A DNA stretch of 64,000 bases from CAYJPV01 sp964547975 (GTDB lineage: Bacteria > Acidobacteriota > Vicinamibacteria > Vicinamibacterales > JAKQTR01), in the NCBI GenBank assembly GCA_964547975.1, contig CAZJRM010000001.1, forward strand, positions 8,742 through 72,741, read 5' to 3'. Below, piece after piece: positions 24,981 to 34,029 of the stretch. The position numbers and the translations under genes are program-made. A model generated the notes under the pieces. It saw nothing but the letters and a program-made list of their open reading frames with translations. It ran no database searches and was not told the DNA's origin. Every line of letters begins with the position of its first letter. Positions within the stretch are counted from its first letter, which is position 1.

Positions 24981-25847
24981 ATGGCCACCATTCACTCCCG
25001 ACCGTCCTTTACCGTTCCGCTCGCCCACGGGCGCCGCCTGGAACTGGGCGATCGTACGCTCGTGATGGGCGTCATCAACGTCACGCCCGACTCGTTTTCG
25101 GGAGGCCTGACCGACGTGCGCAGCGCCGTCGCCGCCGCCGTGCAGATGGAGGCCGATGGCGCCGACATCCTCGATATCGGCGGAGAGTCGACCCGGCCCG
25201 GTGCGGGCGCGGTCGACGAACACGAGGAACTCGAACGGGTGATTCCGGTACTCGAGCGGCTGCGAGACCGGGTGTCGGTGCCGATCTCGGTCGACACCTA
25301 CAAGGCGTCGGTGGCCGAGGCCGCGATTCGGGCTGGCGCCTCTATCGTGAACGATATCAGCGGTTTAGGGTATGATCCGTTGACGGCCGGGGTCGTGGCG
25401 CGTACGGGGGCCGGTGTCATTCTGATGCACACGCGCGGCCGCTCGAGCGACATGTATCGTGAGGCGGTCTACGGTGATGTCGCCGCTGACATCGCGGTCG
25501 AACTGCAGATGGCGGCGGCCCGGGCGGCGGTGGCCGGTGTCGACCGCGCGCGAATCATCCTCGATCCCGGCCTCGGTTTCGCGAAACGGTCGGAACACAG
25601 CTGGGCCGCCCTGGCGGCCTTGCCGAAACTTGCGGTACTCGATCGCCCGCTGCTCGTCGGGCCGTCGCGCAAGTCGTTTCTCACCGCGGCCATCGGCGAC
25701 GTGCCTCCCGGCGAGCGGGACTGGGGCACGGCGGCGGCGGTCACGGTGTCGGCGCTGCTGGGCGCGCACATCGTGCGCGTGCACGCGGTGAAAGCGATGG
25801 TCCAGGCCGTGCGCGTCGCCGACGCACTGCGGCATTACGCCCGGTAG
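24981..25847 (+). CDS. folP: Dihydropteroate synthase
   Basis: Condenses p-aminobenzoate with hydroxymethyl-dihydropterin diphosphate in folate synthesis. TIM-barrel signatures are all present: VMGVINVTPDSFSGG, DILDIGGESTRPGA, PISVDTYKASVAEAAI, IVNDISGL, ILDPGLGFAK and LLVGPSRKSFL. The ATG at 24981 gives 288 residues. An extended -10 (TGCGACAAT, 24963-24971) ends nine bases before the ATG and there is no ribosome site, so the message may be leaderless when made from this promoter. Sulfonamide target. Confidence 0.95.
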   Translation: MATIHSRPSFTVPLAHGRRLELGDRTLVMGVINVTPDSFSGGLTDVRSAVAAAVQMEADGADILDIGGESTRPGAGAVDEHEELERVIPVLERLRDRVSVPISVDTYKASVAEAAIRAGASIVNDISGLGYDPLTAGVVARTGAGVILMHTRGRSSDMYREAVYGDVAADIAVELQMAAARAAVAGVDRARIILDPGLGFAKRSEHSWAALAALPKLAVLDRPLLVGPSRKSFLTAAIGDVPPGERDWGTAAAVTVSALLGAHIVRVHAVKAMVQAVRVADALRHYAR

Positions 25848-25897
25848 AGCACGGGCGCTCCCGCCCCGGACGGCGGGGCGAGGGGCATCTCGACGAC

Positions 25898-26713
25898 ATG
25901 ATCGAACGGCTCGCCAGCGTCTTCCGTCATCCGGGCGTCGGGTGGTCCGACGCGATCGACGTCCTGATCGCGGCGGTCGTGATCTACGAGCTCCTGAAGC
26001 TCATCCGGGGCACGCGCGCGGTGCAGATGGGGCTGGGCGTCGGCGTGCTCGTCGGCCTCTACTACCTGTCGGGCTGGGCGCGGTTCGAAACGGTCAACTG
26101 GCTCATCCGCAACCTCGCCGGCTACGTGGTCTTCGCCGCTATCGTGCTGTTCCAGACCGAGATCCGCCGGACGCTGGCGAACCTCGGCCGGGCGCGGCTC
26201 TTCCGGTACTTCTCCCGATCGGTGTCGGCCAGCGAACAGATCGAAGAACTGGTCGTCGCGACCACGGTGCTGGCGAGCCAGCGCACCGGCGCGATCATCG
26301 CCGTCGAGCGCGAAATCGGGCTGCGGAACTACATCGAGGGCGGCATCCCCCTCGACGCGACGGTGACGTCCGACCTGCTCATCAGCATCTTCCAGACGAA
26401 GTCGCCGCTGCACGACGGCGCGGTCATCATCCAGGGCGACCGCCTGGCCGCCGCCGCCTGCTTCCTTCCGCTGACCGTGAACCCGGCCATCAGCAAGGAC
26501 TTCGGCAGCCGCCACCGCGCGGCCATCGGCCTGACGGAGGAAAGCGACGCGGTGACCCTCGTGGTCTCGGAGGAGACGGGGCGCATCTCGATCGCGCTTG
26601 ACGGGCACGTGGAGACCGGCGTGGATGCGGATCGGCTGCGCGCGCGCCTGCGGGCGCTGGTGCCCCAGCGGCGCCAGTTGCTCGAGGCCAAAGCCGCGGG
26701 AGGGTTCGACTGA
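25898..26713 (+). CDS. cdaA: Diadenylate cyclase CdaA
   Basis: Makes cyclic di-AMP from two ATP at the membrane. Three N-terminal helices (about 18-36, 42-60 and 70-88) precede a DAC domain with the catalytic DGA (173-175, LHDGAVII) and the ATP-binding RHR (205-207, SRHRAAIGLTEESDAV). Length 271 matches CdaA rather than DisA or CdaS. It is followed directly by ybbR and glmM, the conserved c-di-AMP module in which YbbR (CdaR) and GlmM regulate the cyclase. Fifty bases separate it from folP. Confidence 0.95.
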   Translation: MIERLASVFRHPGVGWSDAIDVLIAAVVIYELLKLIRGTRAVQMGLGVGVLVGLYYLSGWARFETVNWLIRNLAGYVVFAAIVLFQTEIRRTLANLGRARLFRYFSRSVSASEQIEELVVATTVLASQRTGAIIAVEREIGLRNYIEGGIPLDATVTSDLLISIFQTKSPLHDGAVIIQGDRLAAAACFLPLTVNPAISKDFGSRHRAAIGLTEESDAVTLVVSEETGRISIALDGHVETGVDADRLRARLRALVPQRRQLLEAKAAGGFD

Positions 26714-27624
26714 TGGCGTACAACCCCCTGCGCCGGTTCGGCCTGAAGGTACTCTCGGTCGTCATCGCCGTCATGCTGTGGCTGGCGGTCGGCGGCGAGC
26801 AGGAGGTGGAGCGGACCCTGCGATCGCCGCTCGAACTCCAGAACATCCCCGAGGGACTCGAGGTCGTCGGCGAAGCGCCCAGCACGGTCGATGTCCGGGT
26901 GCGCGGCACCTCGACCACGCTGGGTCAGTTGTCGGCCGGCGACGTCGTGACCGTCCTCGACGCCGCGTCGGCCAAACCGCGCCGGCAGTTGTTCCACCTC
27001 GGGCCCGACCAGGTCCGCGTGCCGTTTGGTGTCGAGGTGACGTTCGTCGGCCCCACGACGATTCCGCTGCTCTTCGAGCGGCAGTCCACCAAGAGCGTAC
27101 CCGTCGCGCCTGCAATCGAAGGACAGCCCGCGGCGGGATATTTCATCGAGCGCGTGACGGTCGAGCCCGCCGAGGTCGAGGTGATCGGGCCGGAGTCGGC
27201 GCTGCGCGCCGTGCAGCAGGCCGCCACCGAGACGGTGGAACTCACGGGCGCGACGGGCCCGATCCGCGAAACGGTCAATATCGGTCTTCCCGACAGTTCC
27301 GCGCGCCTGCGGATGCCGCACACGGCGCGGGTCACCGTCAGCATCGCACCTGTCCGATCGGAACGCACCCTGAGCGCCGTGCCCGTGCGGATGCGGAGTC
27401 TGCGCGCCGGCCTCTCGGCCAGCGCCTCGCCATCCAACGTGGCCGTGACGCTCCGCGGCCCGGACGACGCCCTGCGGGCGTTGACGACGGATCAGGTCGA
27501 GGTCTCCGTCGACCTGGCCGGCCTGGGACCCGGCCGCTACACCCTCGATGTCCGGACGTCGTCGCTCCGGTCGCTCGGTGTCGTGCGGTCCGCACCGCAG
27601 CAGGTTCAGATCATCATCCGATGA
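26713..27624 (+). CDS. ybbR: YbbR/CdaR-like regulator of diadenylate cyclase
   Basis: Protein of 303 residues with an N-terminal membrane anchor (LKVLSVVIAVMLWLAVGG, about 12-29) and repeated YbbR domains outside the membrane, recognisable by LELQNIPEGLEVVGEAPSTVDVRV when read in parts, VEVIGPESALRAV and VTLRGPDDALRALTTDQVEVSVDL. It probably contacts CdaA across the membrane. Its start shares one base with the cdaA stop and its stop overlaps the glmM ATG. Confidence 0.88.
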   Translation: MAYNPLRRFGLKVLSVVIAVMLWLAVGGEQEVERTLRSPLELQNIPEGLEVVGEAPSTVDVRVRGTSTTLGQLSAGDVVTVLDAASAKPRRQLFHLGPDQVRVPFGVEVTFVGPTTIPLLFERQSTKSVPVAPAIEGQPAAGYFIERVTVEPAEVEVIGPESALRAVQQAATETVELTGATGPIRETVNIGLPDSSARLRMPHTARVTVSIAPVRSERTLSAVPVRMRSLRAGLSASASPSNVAVTLRGPDDALRALTTDQVEVSVDLAGLGPGRYTLDVRTSSLRSLGVVRSAPQQVQIIIR

Positions 27625-28964
27625 CCCACTCACTCTTCGGCACCGACGGCGTGCGCGGGCGCGCCGGCACGTACCCGCTCGACGGCGACACGATTCGCCG
27701 CCTCGGCACCGCCCTGGTTCGGGCGTTGCCGCACTCGGCGGAACCGACTCACCTCCTGATCGGCCGCGACACCCGCGAGTCGGGCGAGTGGATCGAACGT
27801 GAGCTGGCGTTCGGCGCGAGGTCGGCCGGCGCGGAGGTCGTCAGCGCCGGGGTGATTCCGACACCGGCCGTGGCGGTCCTGACCGGCAGCCAGCACTTCG
27901 TCGCGGGGATCGTCATCTCGGCCTCGCACAATCCGTTCGAAGACAACGGCATCAAGGTGTTTGCCGGCACCGGCGAGAAGTACACCGAGGCGCTGGAATC
28001 CGAAGTCGAGGCCATCGTCGCCGACCGATCGTGGGCGACCCCGGAGGGTGAGGCCGGACCGGTGCCGTTGACCGACTATTCGGCCGCCTACCTCGCGCAC
28101 GCCCGCGCGACGCTCGGCGGCACGGCGCCGCCGCACGCCGTGCGCGTGGCGATGGACTGCGCGAACGGCGCGACCTTCGAGGTCGCGCCCGCGCTGTTCC
28201 GCGACCTGGGCTTCGACCTCGTCACGATGGGCACCTCGCCCAACGGGCGCAACATCAACCTGGACTGCGGATCGACCCATCCGGAGCGCCTCGCCCGCGT
28301 GGTCGTCGAATCCGGGTGCGCCCTGGGAGTCGCCTTCGACGGCGACGGAGATCGCGCGCTCTTCGTCGACGCATCGGGTCGCATGGTCGATGGCGACGCG
28401 GTGATGTACCTCTGCGCGAAACGGATGGCGGAGCGCGGCACGCTGCGCGGCGGGGCCGTCGCGGCGACGGTCATGAGCAACATCGGCCTGGAAATCGCGC
28501 TTCGCGATCTCGGGATCGGGATGCTCCGCTGCCCGGTCGGCGACAAGTACGTGATGGAAGAGATGATGCAGCGAGGACTTGCCATCGGCGGCGAGCAGTC
28601 CGGCCACATCATCTTCATGGACACGCTGTTCACGGGAGACGGCATCGTCACGGCGCTCAACGTGCTGCGGGTGATGGCGGAAACCGGGCGGTCGCTGGCC
28701 GAGCTGGCCCAGGGCTACCGGGCGTTCCCGCAGGTCCTGCTCAACGTGCGGGTTCGCGAGAAGCGGGACTGGAAGGGCGTGCCGGCCATCGCCGATGCGG
28801 TGGCAAGCGTCGAGACCCGCCTGGCGGGCCGCGGCCGGCTGCTGGTGCGGTATTCGGGAACCGAACCGCTCCTGCGCGTGATGATCGAAGGCGAACGCGA
28901 CGACGAGATTGCGGCGTGGGCGAGGGAGATTGCCGACGCGGTCGGCGCCGCGCTCGGCGCGTGA
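27621..28964 (+). CDS. glmM: Phosphoglucosamine mutase
   Basis: Converts glucosamine-6-phosphate to glucosamine-1-phosphate for peptidoglycan and lipopolysaccharide precursors. The catalytic phosphoserine is S102 in ISASHNP; the metal loop is FDGDGDR (about 237-243), sugar loop GGEQSGH, phosphate loop RYSGTEPLLRVMIEG. Start FGTDGVRG is typical and length 447 is normal. ATG overlaps the ybbR stop. GlmM also inhibits CdaA in several bacteria, which may explain the conserved order. Confidence 0.97.
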   Translation: MTHSLFGTDGVRGRAGTYPLDGDTIRRLGTALVRALPHSAEPTHLLIGRDTRESGEWIERELAFGARSAGAEVVSAGVIPTPAVAVLTGSQHFVAGIVISASHNPFEDNGIKVFAGTGEKYTEALESEVEAIVADRSWATPEGEAGPVPLTDYSAAYLAHARATLGGTAPPHAVRVAMDCANGATFEVAPALFRDLGFDLVTMGTSPNGRNINLDCGSTHPERLARVVVESGCALGVAFDGDGDRALFVDASGRMVDGDAVMYLCAKRMAERGTLRGGAVAATVMSNIGLEIALRDLGIGMLRCPVGDKYVMEEMMQRGLAIGGEQSGHIIFMDTLFTGDGIVTALNVLRVMAETGRSLAELAQGYRAFPQVLLNVRVREKRDWKGVPAIADAVASVETRLAGRGRLLVRYSGTEPLLRVMIEGERDDEIAAWAREIADAVGAALGA

Positions 28965-29010
28965 CCGCGCCGGGGCCCGGACTCGGACGGGCCGGCAGGT
29001 GGAGACGATG

Positions 29011-29718
29011 ATGCGACTGGGAGTGAATATCGATCACATCGCGACGATCCGGCAGGCGCGTCGGGCGTCCGAGCCGGACCCCGTGGCGGCGGCGGTCATC
29101 GCCGAACTGGCCGGGGCCGAGGGCATCACCGTGCATCTGCGCGGAGACCGGCGCCACATCCAGGACCGCGACGTCGACCTGCTGCGGCAGACGCTGCGGA
29201 CGAGGCTGAACATCGAGATGGCGGCCACGGAGGACATGGTGGCCATCGCCGCCCGCGTGCGGCCGTACCAGGTGACGCTCGTGCCGGAACGGCCGGAAGA
29301 GGTGACGACGACCGGCGGGCTCGACGTCGCCCACCATGCCGCGGCCGTCCGGCGAGCCGTCGAGGTGTGCCGGCCGCTCGGCATCAAGGTCAGCCTCTTC
29401 GTCGACGCCTTCGATGAACAGGTGGAGGCGTCGAAGGCCGCCGGCGCCGATGCGATCGAGATCAACACCGGGCCCTACGCGGACGCGCCGGACGGAGACA
29501 AGCCCGCGCAGATCGGGCGCCTGCGGCGCACGGCGGAACGCGCCTCGGCCGAAGGGCTGGAGGTGCTGGCGGGACACGGCCTCACGTACTTCAACGTGCG
29601 GCCCGTCGTGGCGCTGCCGCATATCGTGGAGTTGAACATCGGCCACAGCATCGTGTCCCGCGCGGCGCTCGTCGGTCTCGACCGGGCCGTGCGCGAGATG
29701 GTGGCGCTGCTGCAATGA
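29011..29718 (+). CDS. pdxJ: Pyridoxine 5'-phosphate synthase
   Basis: Last step of the DXP-dependent vitamin B6 pathway: joins 1-deoxyxylulose-5-phosphate and 3-amino-2-oxopropyl phosphate. Opens with the signature RLGVNIDHIATIRQAR, then GITVHLRGDRRHIQDRD, LNIEMA, VTLVPERPEEVTTTGGLD, EINTGPYAD and GHGLTYFNV. I chose the second of two adjacent ATGs because GGAG then sits six bases upstream. Residue count 235. Ends in an ATGA overlap with the hydrolase gene. Confidence 0.95.
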   Translation: MRLGVNIDHIATIRQARRASEPDPVAAAVIAELAGAEGITVHLRGDRRHIQDRDVDLLRQTLRTRLNIEMAATEDMVAIAARVRPYQVTLVPERPEEVTTTGGLDVAHHAAAVRRAVEVCRPLGIKVSLFVDAFDEQVEASKAAGADAIEINTGPYADAPDGDKPAQIGRLRRTAERASAEGLEVLAGHGLTYFNVRPVVALPHIVELNIGHSIVSRAALVGLDRAVREMVALLQ

Positions 29719-30491
29719 CCGGGTATGCCCGTGCGATGGCGATCGTGATGGTGGCCGTTGCCGCATCCGGCTCGCTCGTGGCGTCCGGCTTCCTGCGACC
29801 GGGCTCAGGGCCGGTCAGCCGGACGACGATGGCCGTCTCGACCGACGTCCAGTCCGTGACGTTCGCGGCGCGCGACGGCGTCACTGTCTTCGGTACGATC
29901 TACCTGCCCGAACGGCTGCCCGCGCCTGCCGTGCTGCTGCTGCCGATGGCGGGACGCACCCGGCAGGAGTGGGATGATGGCGCGAACGCCCTGGCGCGGG
30001 CCGGGATGGCGGCCCTGGCGATCGACTTCCGGCGCGGCGGCGGGCCCTCCGGCGGCGACGGCACCGGAGAGGGCGAGTCGTACGCCGACCTCGTGTTCGA
30101 CGCCGAGGCGGCTCGCGCCTATCTGGCCGCCCGTCCCGACATCGTGGCGTCGCGAATCGGCATCGCCGGGGCATCGCTCGGCGCCAACGTCGCGGTCCTG
30201 GCGGCGGCCAACGATCCCATGGTGCGATCGCTGGCGTTGCTGTCCGTATCGCTCGAGTACCGCGGCCTCAGGATCGAGCAGGCCATGGTGAAGTTCGGCA
30301 ACCGTCCCGCGCTGCTCGTGTCGAGTTCTGAAGACTACTACGCGTGGCGTTCGGCGCGCACGCTCGTGACCGCCGGTGACGGCCCCCGGGAACTGCGCGT
30401 CCTGTCCGACGCGGGCCACGGGATGGTGATGCTGGCGCGCCATCCCGAACTGGTCGACGCGGTTGTGGACTGGTTCGCGCGCACGTTATGA
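29715..30491 (+). CDS. Exported alpha/beta hydrolase (dienelactone hydrolase-like)
   Basis: Protein of 258 residues with an N-terminal signal or anchor (AMAIVMVAVAASGSLVASGFL). The alpha/beta hydrolase core has VLLLPMAGRTRQEWD for the oxyanion hole, nucleophile elbow GASLGAN (about 155-161), SSEDYYAW near the acid residue and the catalytic His in DAGHGM (about 233-238). Probably hydrolyses an ester in the periplasm; substrate unknown. The ATG overlaps the pdxJ stop, so it rides on that operon. Confidence 0.8.
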   Translation: MTGYARAMAIVMVAVAASGSLVASGFLRPGSGPVSRTTMAVSTDVQSVTFAARDGVTVFGTIYLPERLPAPAVLLLPMAGRTRQEWDDGANALARAGMAALAIDFRRGGGPSGGDGTGEGESYADLVFDAEAARAYLAARPDIVASRIGIAGASLGANVAVLAAANDPMVRSLALLSVSLEYRGLRIEQAMVKFGNRPALLVSSSEDYYAWRSARTLVTAGDGPRELRVLSDAGHGMVMLARHPELVDAVVDWFARTL

Positions 30492-30512
30492 TCGAGACAA
30501 AGGTCCCTCATC

Positions 30513-31109
30513 ATGAAATCTGAGTCTGTGGTGTACGCCATCGCTGGCACGTTGTTCGGGTTCATCATCGGTTGGATCGTCGGCACGCAGCAGGCGCCGG
30601 GACACGTGGCGGCGGGCGTGCCGAACACCGCGGCGAGCCAGGCGTCCGCGCCGGCGCAGGCGGGCGCGATGCCGCCCGCGTCGCAGCCGATGCTCGACGA
30701 AGCCCAGGTGACGGCCATGCGGAACGTGGCCGACCGCGATCCGAAGAACGTGGAATCGCGCATCCAGTTGGGCAACATGTACTTCGACGCCGAGCGGTAC
30801 CAGGACGCGATCCGTTGGTACCAGGACGCGCTCGCGCTGAAGCCGAATGACCCCGATGTCAGCACCGATCTGGCCATCTGCTTCTACTACACCAGCCAGG
30901 TCGACAAGTCGCTCGCGCAGTTCGAGCAGTCGCTCGCCATGAGCCCGTCGCACGTGAAGACGTACCTGAACATGGGCGTGGTCAAGAACTTCGGCAAGCA
31001 GGACGTCGCGGGTGCGCGGGCGGCGTGGCAGAAAGTCCTCTCGCTCGCCCCGGGAACGCAGGAGGCCCAGGCGGCCCAGCGGTTTCTCGACAGCGTGGCC
31101 GGCAAGTAG
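30513..31109 (+). CDS. Membrane-anchored TPR protein
   Basis: Protein of 198 residues: one N-terminal membrane helix (VVYAIAGTLFGFIIGWIVGT, 6-25), an Ala/Pro-rich linker, then three tetratricopeptide repeats from about residue 68 (NVADRDPKNVESRIQLGNMY, AIRWYQDALALKPNDPDVS, AQFEQSLAMSPSHVKTYLNM). It resembles the C-terminal part of CcmI/NrfG-type proteins, but no cytochrome genes are near. A TATGAT -10 lies at about 30487-30492 inside the end of the preceding gene. Likely a scaffold at the cytoplasmic membrane. Confidence 0.78.
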   Translation: MKSESVVYAIAGTLFGFIIGWIVGTQQAPGHVAAGVPNTAASQASAPAQAGAMPPASQPMLDEAQVTAMRNVADRDPKNVESRIQLGNMYFDAERYQDAIRWYQDALALKPNDPDVSTDLAICFYYTSQVDKSLAQFEQSLAMSPSHVKTYLNMGVVKNFGKQDVAGARAAWQKVLSLAPGTQEAQAAQRFLDSVAGK

Positions 31110-31124
31110 ACGGTCCGGCGGCCC

Positions 31125-31406
31125 ATGCTCACGCGATTCCTCCTCTGGGCGCTGCTGCTGACGCTCGTGTTCCGCGCCATCGGGCGGATCATTCGCGGCA
31201 TCGCCGAAGGCGCAGGCGGGGCGCCGCCGCGCCGCCGGGAGGGCGGCCGGTCCTCCACGACGACGCCGGCGAAAGGGGAGTTGATGGCGCGCGACCCCGT
31301 GTGTGGCACGTACGTCGTGCAGTCGCGCGCCGTGTCGGCCCGGGGGCGCGACGGCGTGCAATACTTCTGTTCGGAGAAGTGCCGCAGCGAGTACCTGAAG
31401 TCGTAG
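31125..31406 (+). CDS. Small membrane protein with a YHS/TRASH-like metal motif
   Basis: Protein of 93 residues. An N-terminal helix (LTRFLLWALLLTLVFRAIGRII) is followed by a basic linker and a C-terminal YHS-like motif: ARDPVCGTYV then VQYFCSEKCRSEYLKS. The three cysteines could bind a metal such as copper or zinc. It follows the TPR gene by 15 bases and probably shares its message. Role unknown. Confidence 0.7.
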   Translation: MLTRFLLWALLLTLVFRAIGRIIRGIAEGAGGAPPRRREGGRSSTTTPAKGELMARDPVCGTYVVQSRAVSARGRDGVQYFCSEKCRSEYLKS

Positions 31407-31461
31407 CCCGCTTCCGAAGCGGTCCGATCGTCTGATTGGCGTGGCGGGGCGACTGGCGTGG

Positions 31462-31481
31462 GGCAGGGCTTCAGCCCTGCC
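31462..31481. repeat. Palindromic repeat element, copy 4
   Basis: Arms 31462-31470 and 31473-31481 around TC, core GGCTTCAGCC, preceded by GTGGG and followed by TGAC: the most typical form of the family, in the same orientation as copy 2. Confidence 0.78.
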
Positions 31482-31522
31482 TGACAAGAGGCAGCGCGAC
31501 TCCGCGACAGGATGACCCGCTC

Positions 31523-32479
31523 ATGAGCCAACCCCGAGTCCTCGTCACGCGCCGTATTCCCGCGTCCGTCCTCGCGCGCCTCGAGGCGTCCTGTGACGTG
31601 GATGTCTACAGGGGGACCGGCGCCATCCCCCGCGACGAGCTGCGCGCCGGCCTGCGCGACAAGCTGGGCCTGGTCTGCGTGCTGACGGATCGGATCGACG
31701 GTGAGGTCCTCGACGCGGCCCCGGCGCTGCGGGTGGTCGCCAACATCGCCGTCGGCTACGACAACTTCGACGTGGCGGCCGCGAACGCGCGCGGCGTCAT
31801 CATGACGAACACGCCGGACGTGCTGACCGAAGCCACGGCCGACCTCACCTGGGCGCTGATCCTCGGCATCATGCGCCGCGTCACCGAAGGTGATCGCCTG
31901 ATCCGCCGGGGCGGGTGGACCGGGTGGGCGCTCGACTTCATGCTGGGCTCGGACCTCCGCGGCAAACAGCTGGGGATCGTCGGCCTGGGCCGTATCGGTT
32001 CGGCGGTCGCCCGCCGGGCTGCCGCCTTCGGCATGCGCGTGGCGTACGCCACGCTGCCGGGCGCGCCGCCGGCGGCGACGTCGGGATTCGCGGCGCTGGG
32101 CTTCGACGAACTCCTCGCCTCGTCCGACGTCGTGTCGTTGCACGTGCCGCTGACGCCGGAGACACGCGGTCTCATCGATCGCACGGCGCTCGCGCGAATG
32201 AGACGCAGCGCGTATCTCGTCAACACCTCGCGCGGGCCGGTCGTGGACGAAGAGGGGCTCGCCTGGGCGCTGCGTGAAGGTCTCATCGCCGGGGCCGCGC
32301 TCGACGTCTTCGAACGCGAACCCCTCGTGCACCCCGACCTCGTGGGGATCGAGAACGTCCTGCTCGCCCCGCATCTCGGTAGCGCGACGATCGAAACACG
32401 CACCGCGATGGCCGATCTCGCCGTCTCCAACGTGCTCGCCGTGCTCGCCGGTCAACCGCCGATCACGCCCATCGCCTGA
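31523..32479 (+). CDS. D-isomer 2-hydroxyacid dehydrogenase (glyoxylate/hydroxypyruvate reductase-like)
   Basis: NAD(P)-dependent reductase of 2-oxo acids, 318 residues. Rossmann motif is GIVGLGRIGSAVARRA (about 153-168); the substrate Arg, Glu and His of the family lie in VNTSRGPVVDEEGL, DVFEREPLVHP and LLAPHLGSAT. The residue after the second beta strand (YATLP) gives no clear choice between NAD and NADP. The ATG at 31523 was chosen; further upstream the frame would translate the palindromic repeat. Glyoxylate or hydroxypyruvate is the most probable substrate by similarity. Confidence 0.85.
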   Translation: MSQPRVLVTRRIPASVLARLEASCDVDVYRGTGAIPRDELRAGLRDKLGLVCVLTDRIDGEVLDAAPALRVVANIAVGYDNFDVAAANARGVIMTNTPDVLTEATADLTWALILGIMRRVTEGDRLIRRGGWTGWALDFMLGSDLRGKQLGIVGLGRIGSAVARRAAAFGMRVAYATLPGAPPAATSGFAALGFDELLASSDVVSLHVPLTPETRGLIDRTALARMRRSAYLVNTSRGPVVDEEGLAWALREGLIAGAALDVFEREPLVHPDLVGIENVLLAPHLGSATIETRTAMADLAVSNVLAVLAGQPPITPIA

Positions 32480-32483
32480 CGCC

Positions 32484-33164
32484 ATGCCACCACGCGCGCT
32501 GCCCCTGCCGAATCCCCGGGACGTCGAGTGGACCATGCGCCGCCTGGCGCGTGCCATCACCGGCCTCGAGCTCCCCGTCGTCGAGAAGATCGCCGAAGCC
32601 CAGAAGGAAGACGCCTTCCAGGTGCTCATCGCGACATTGCTGTCGGCGCGTACGCAGGATGCGACCACGGCGGCGGCGTCCGGACGCCTGTTCGCGGCGG
32701 CTCCGGACGCGAAGACAATGGCGACGTTGCCGGTGAAGCGGATCGAGAAGCTGATCTATCCCGTGAGCTTCTATCGGACGAAAGCCGTCCACGTGAAGGA
32801 GACGTGCCGTCTCCTCCTCGACACCTTCGGTGGGCGGGTGCCGGGCACGATGGACGAGCTGCTGACGCTGCCGGGCGTCGGCCGGAAGACGGCAAACCTC
32901 GTGCTGATCCTGGGCTTCAAGAGCCTGCGCAACATCTGCGTCGACACGCACGTGCACCGCATCTCGAACCGTATGGGCTGGGTGCGGACCCGCACGCCCG
33001 ACGAGACCGAGCAGGCGCTCTACGAGCGGACGCCGGCCCGCTGGTGGCCGTATATCAACCTGTACCTCGTGACGTGGGGCCAGAACGTCTGCCGCCCGAT
33101 CACGCCGAAGTGCGGCGAGTGCGTGCTGGTGGAGCGATGCCCGAGGCTGGGGACTGGCACCTAG
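32484..33164 (+). CDS. nth: Endonuclease III (DNA glycosylase/AP lyase)
   Basis: Removes oxidised pyrimidines in base-excision repair. The helix-hairpin-helix is LPGVGRKTANLVL with catalytic K135; catalytic D154 is in ICVDTHVHR. The C-terminal Fe-S cluster has the exact spacing C203-x6-C210-x2-C213-x5-C219. Length 226 is usual. It starts four bases after the dehydrogenase stop, so both share a transcript. Confidence 0.96.
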   Translation: MPPRALPLPNPRDVEWTMRRLARAITGLELPVVEKIAEAQKEDAFQVLIATLLSARTQDATTAAASGRLFAAAPDAKTMATLPVKRIEKLIYPVSFYRTKAVHVKETCRLLLDTFGGRVPGTMDELLTLPGVGRKTANLVLILGFKSLRNICVDTHVHRISNRMGWVRTRTPDETEQALYERTPARWWPYINLYLVTWGQNVCRPITPKCGECVLVERCPRLGTGT

Positions 33165-33306
33165 CGCCTGGAGCCTGGGGCCTGGAGCCTGAACTGAGCT
33201 CGACCTGAAGCCGGAGTCGTGCGGGATCCTGGCTCTGCAGGCCGAGAGCCGTGCGCCTCCACGAGCCGCCAACCGCCAACCGCGAGCCGCGAGCCGTGAG
33301 CCATGA
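33165..33306. repeat. Degenerate heptamer array
   Basis: Two runs of seven-base units: GCCTGGA/GCCTGGG/GCCTGGA/GCCTGAA near 33170-33193, then GAGCCGT-, AACCGCC- and GAGCCGC-type units at about 33240-33306. It lies in the gap before the cyclophilin gene. Related arrays occur at 35063, 36667, 53109, 57466 and 61175. Confidence 0.65.
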
Positions 33307-33379
33307 GCCTGATGTATCATTCCCCCGTCGGGAGCGTATCGGTACGCCACCCGGCGCGTTTCTTTCAAGGAGTGAACTC

Positions 33380-33928
33380 ATGCGGCAGGTTTCTCGTGTC
33401 GTCGTGGCGCTGGCGTGTGCCGCGTCGTGGGCGGTTGGGGCCGGAATCGCGTCGGCGCAGCCGGCGCCCGCGGCAGGCAACCCCATCGTCGTGATCGAAT
33501 TGCCCAGGGGCTCCGTCACCATCGAGCTGTATCCGGCGGAGGCACCCAAGACCGTCGAGAACTTCCTGAAGCTGGTCAAGTCCAACTTCTACAACCGTCA
33601 GCACTTCCACCGGGTCGAGGGCTTCGTCGTCCAGGTCGGCGACCCCGATTCGAAGAGTCTCGATCGCAAGGACAGCTGGGGCCGTCGCGGCAACGGCAAG
33701 CCCATTGGCGTGGCCGAGATCAGCAAGAAGCTGAAGCACATCAAGGGTGCCGTGGGGATGGCGCACGCCGGCGATGCCACGAAGGCCGACAGCCAGTTCT
33801 ACATCACCAAGCTGCCGAGAAAGATCCCCGAAGGGCAGTACGCGATATTCGGACAGGTCATCTCGGGGATGGATGTGGTCGACAAGATCGAATTGGGGGA
33901 TCTGATCAAGCGGATGTATGTAAAATAG
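33380..33928 (+). CDS. Exported cyclophilin-type peptidyl-prolyl isomerase
   Basis: Proline isomerase of 182 residues with AAGGAG seven bases before the ATG and a signal peptide ending near GIASAQ, so it acts in the periplasm. Cyclophilin signatures: VTIELYPAEAPKTVENFLKL, FHRVEGFVVQVGDP, GAVGMAHAGD and SQFYITK, ending with YAIFGQVISGMDVVDKI. The active-site Arg (FHR) and QFYI are kept, while the canonical Trp site is absent, as in many bacterial forms. A TATCAT -10 lies near 33314-33319. Confidence 0.9.
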   Translation: MRQVSRVVVALACAASWAVGAGIASAQPAPAAGNPIVVIELPRGSVTIELYPAEAPKTVENFLKLVKSNFYNRQHFHRVEGFVVQVGDPDSKSLDRKDSWGRRGNGKPIGVAEISKKLKHIKGAVGMAHAGDATKADSQFYITKLPRKIPEGQYAIFGQVISGMDVVDKIELGDLIKRMYVK

Positions 33929-34029
33929 GCTTGTCCGGCAGGGCGCGCAGCGACCCAGAGGCGAATCCGGGAACGACCTGTCACCACCGATGTGGTTGGC
34001 GTTCCGGCGAATCAACTTTGAGCCAGCGA

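Noticed and set aside
22623..25223. Minus-strand open frame across ftsH
   Set aside because: Shadow of ftsH and folP; the plus-strand genes carry all catalytic motifs.
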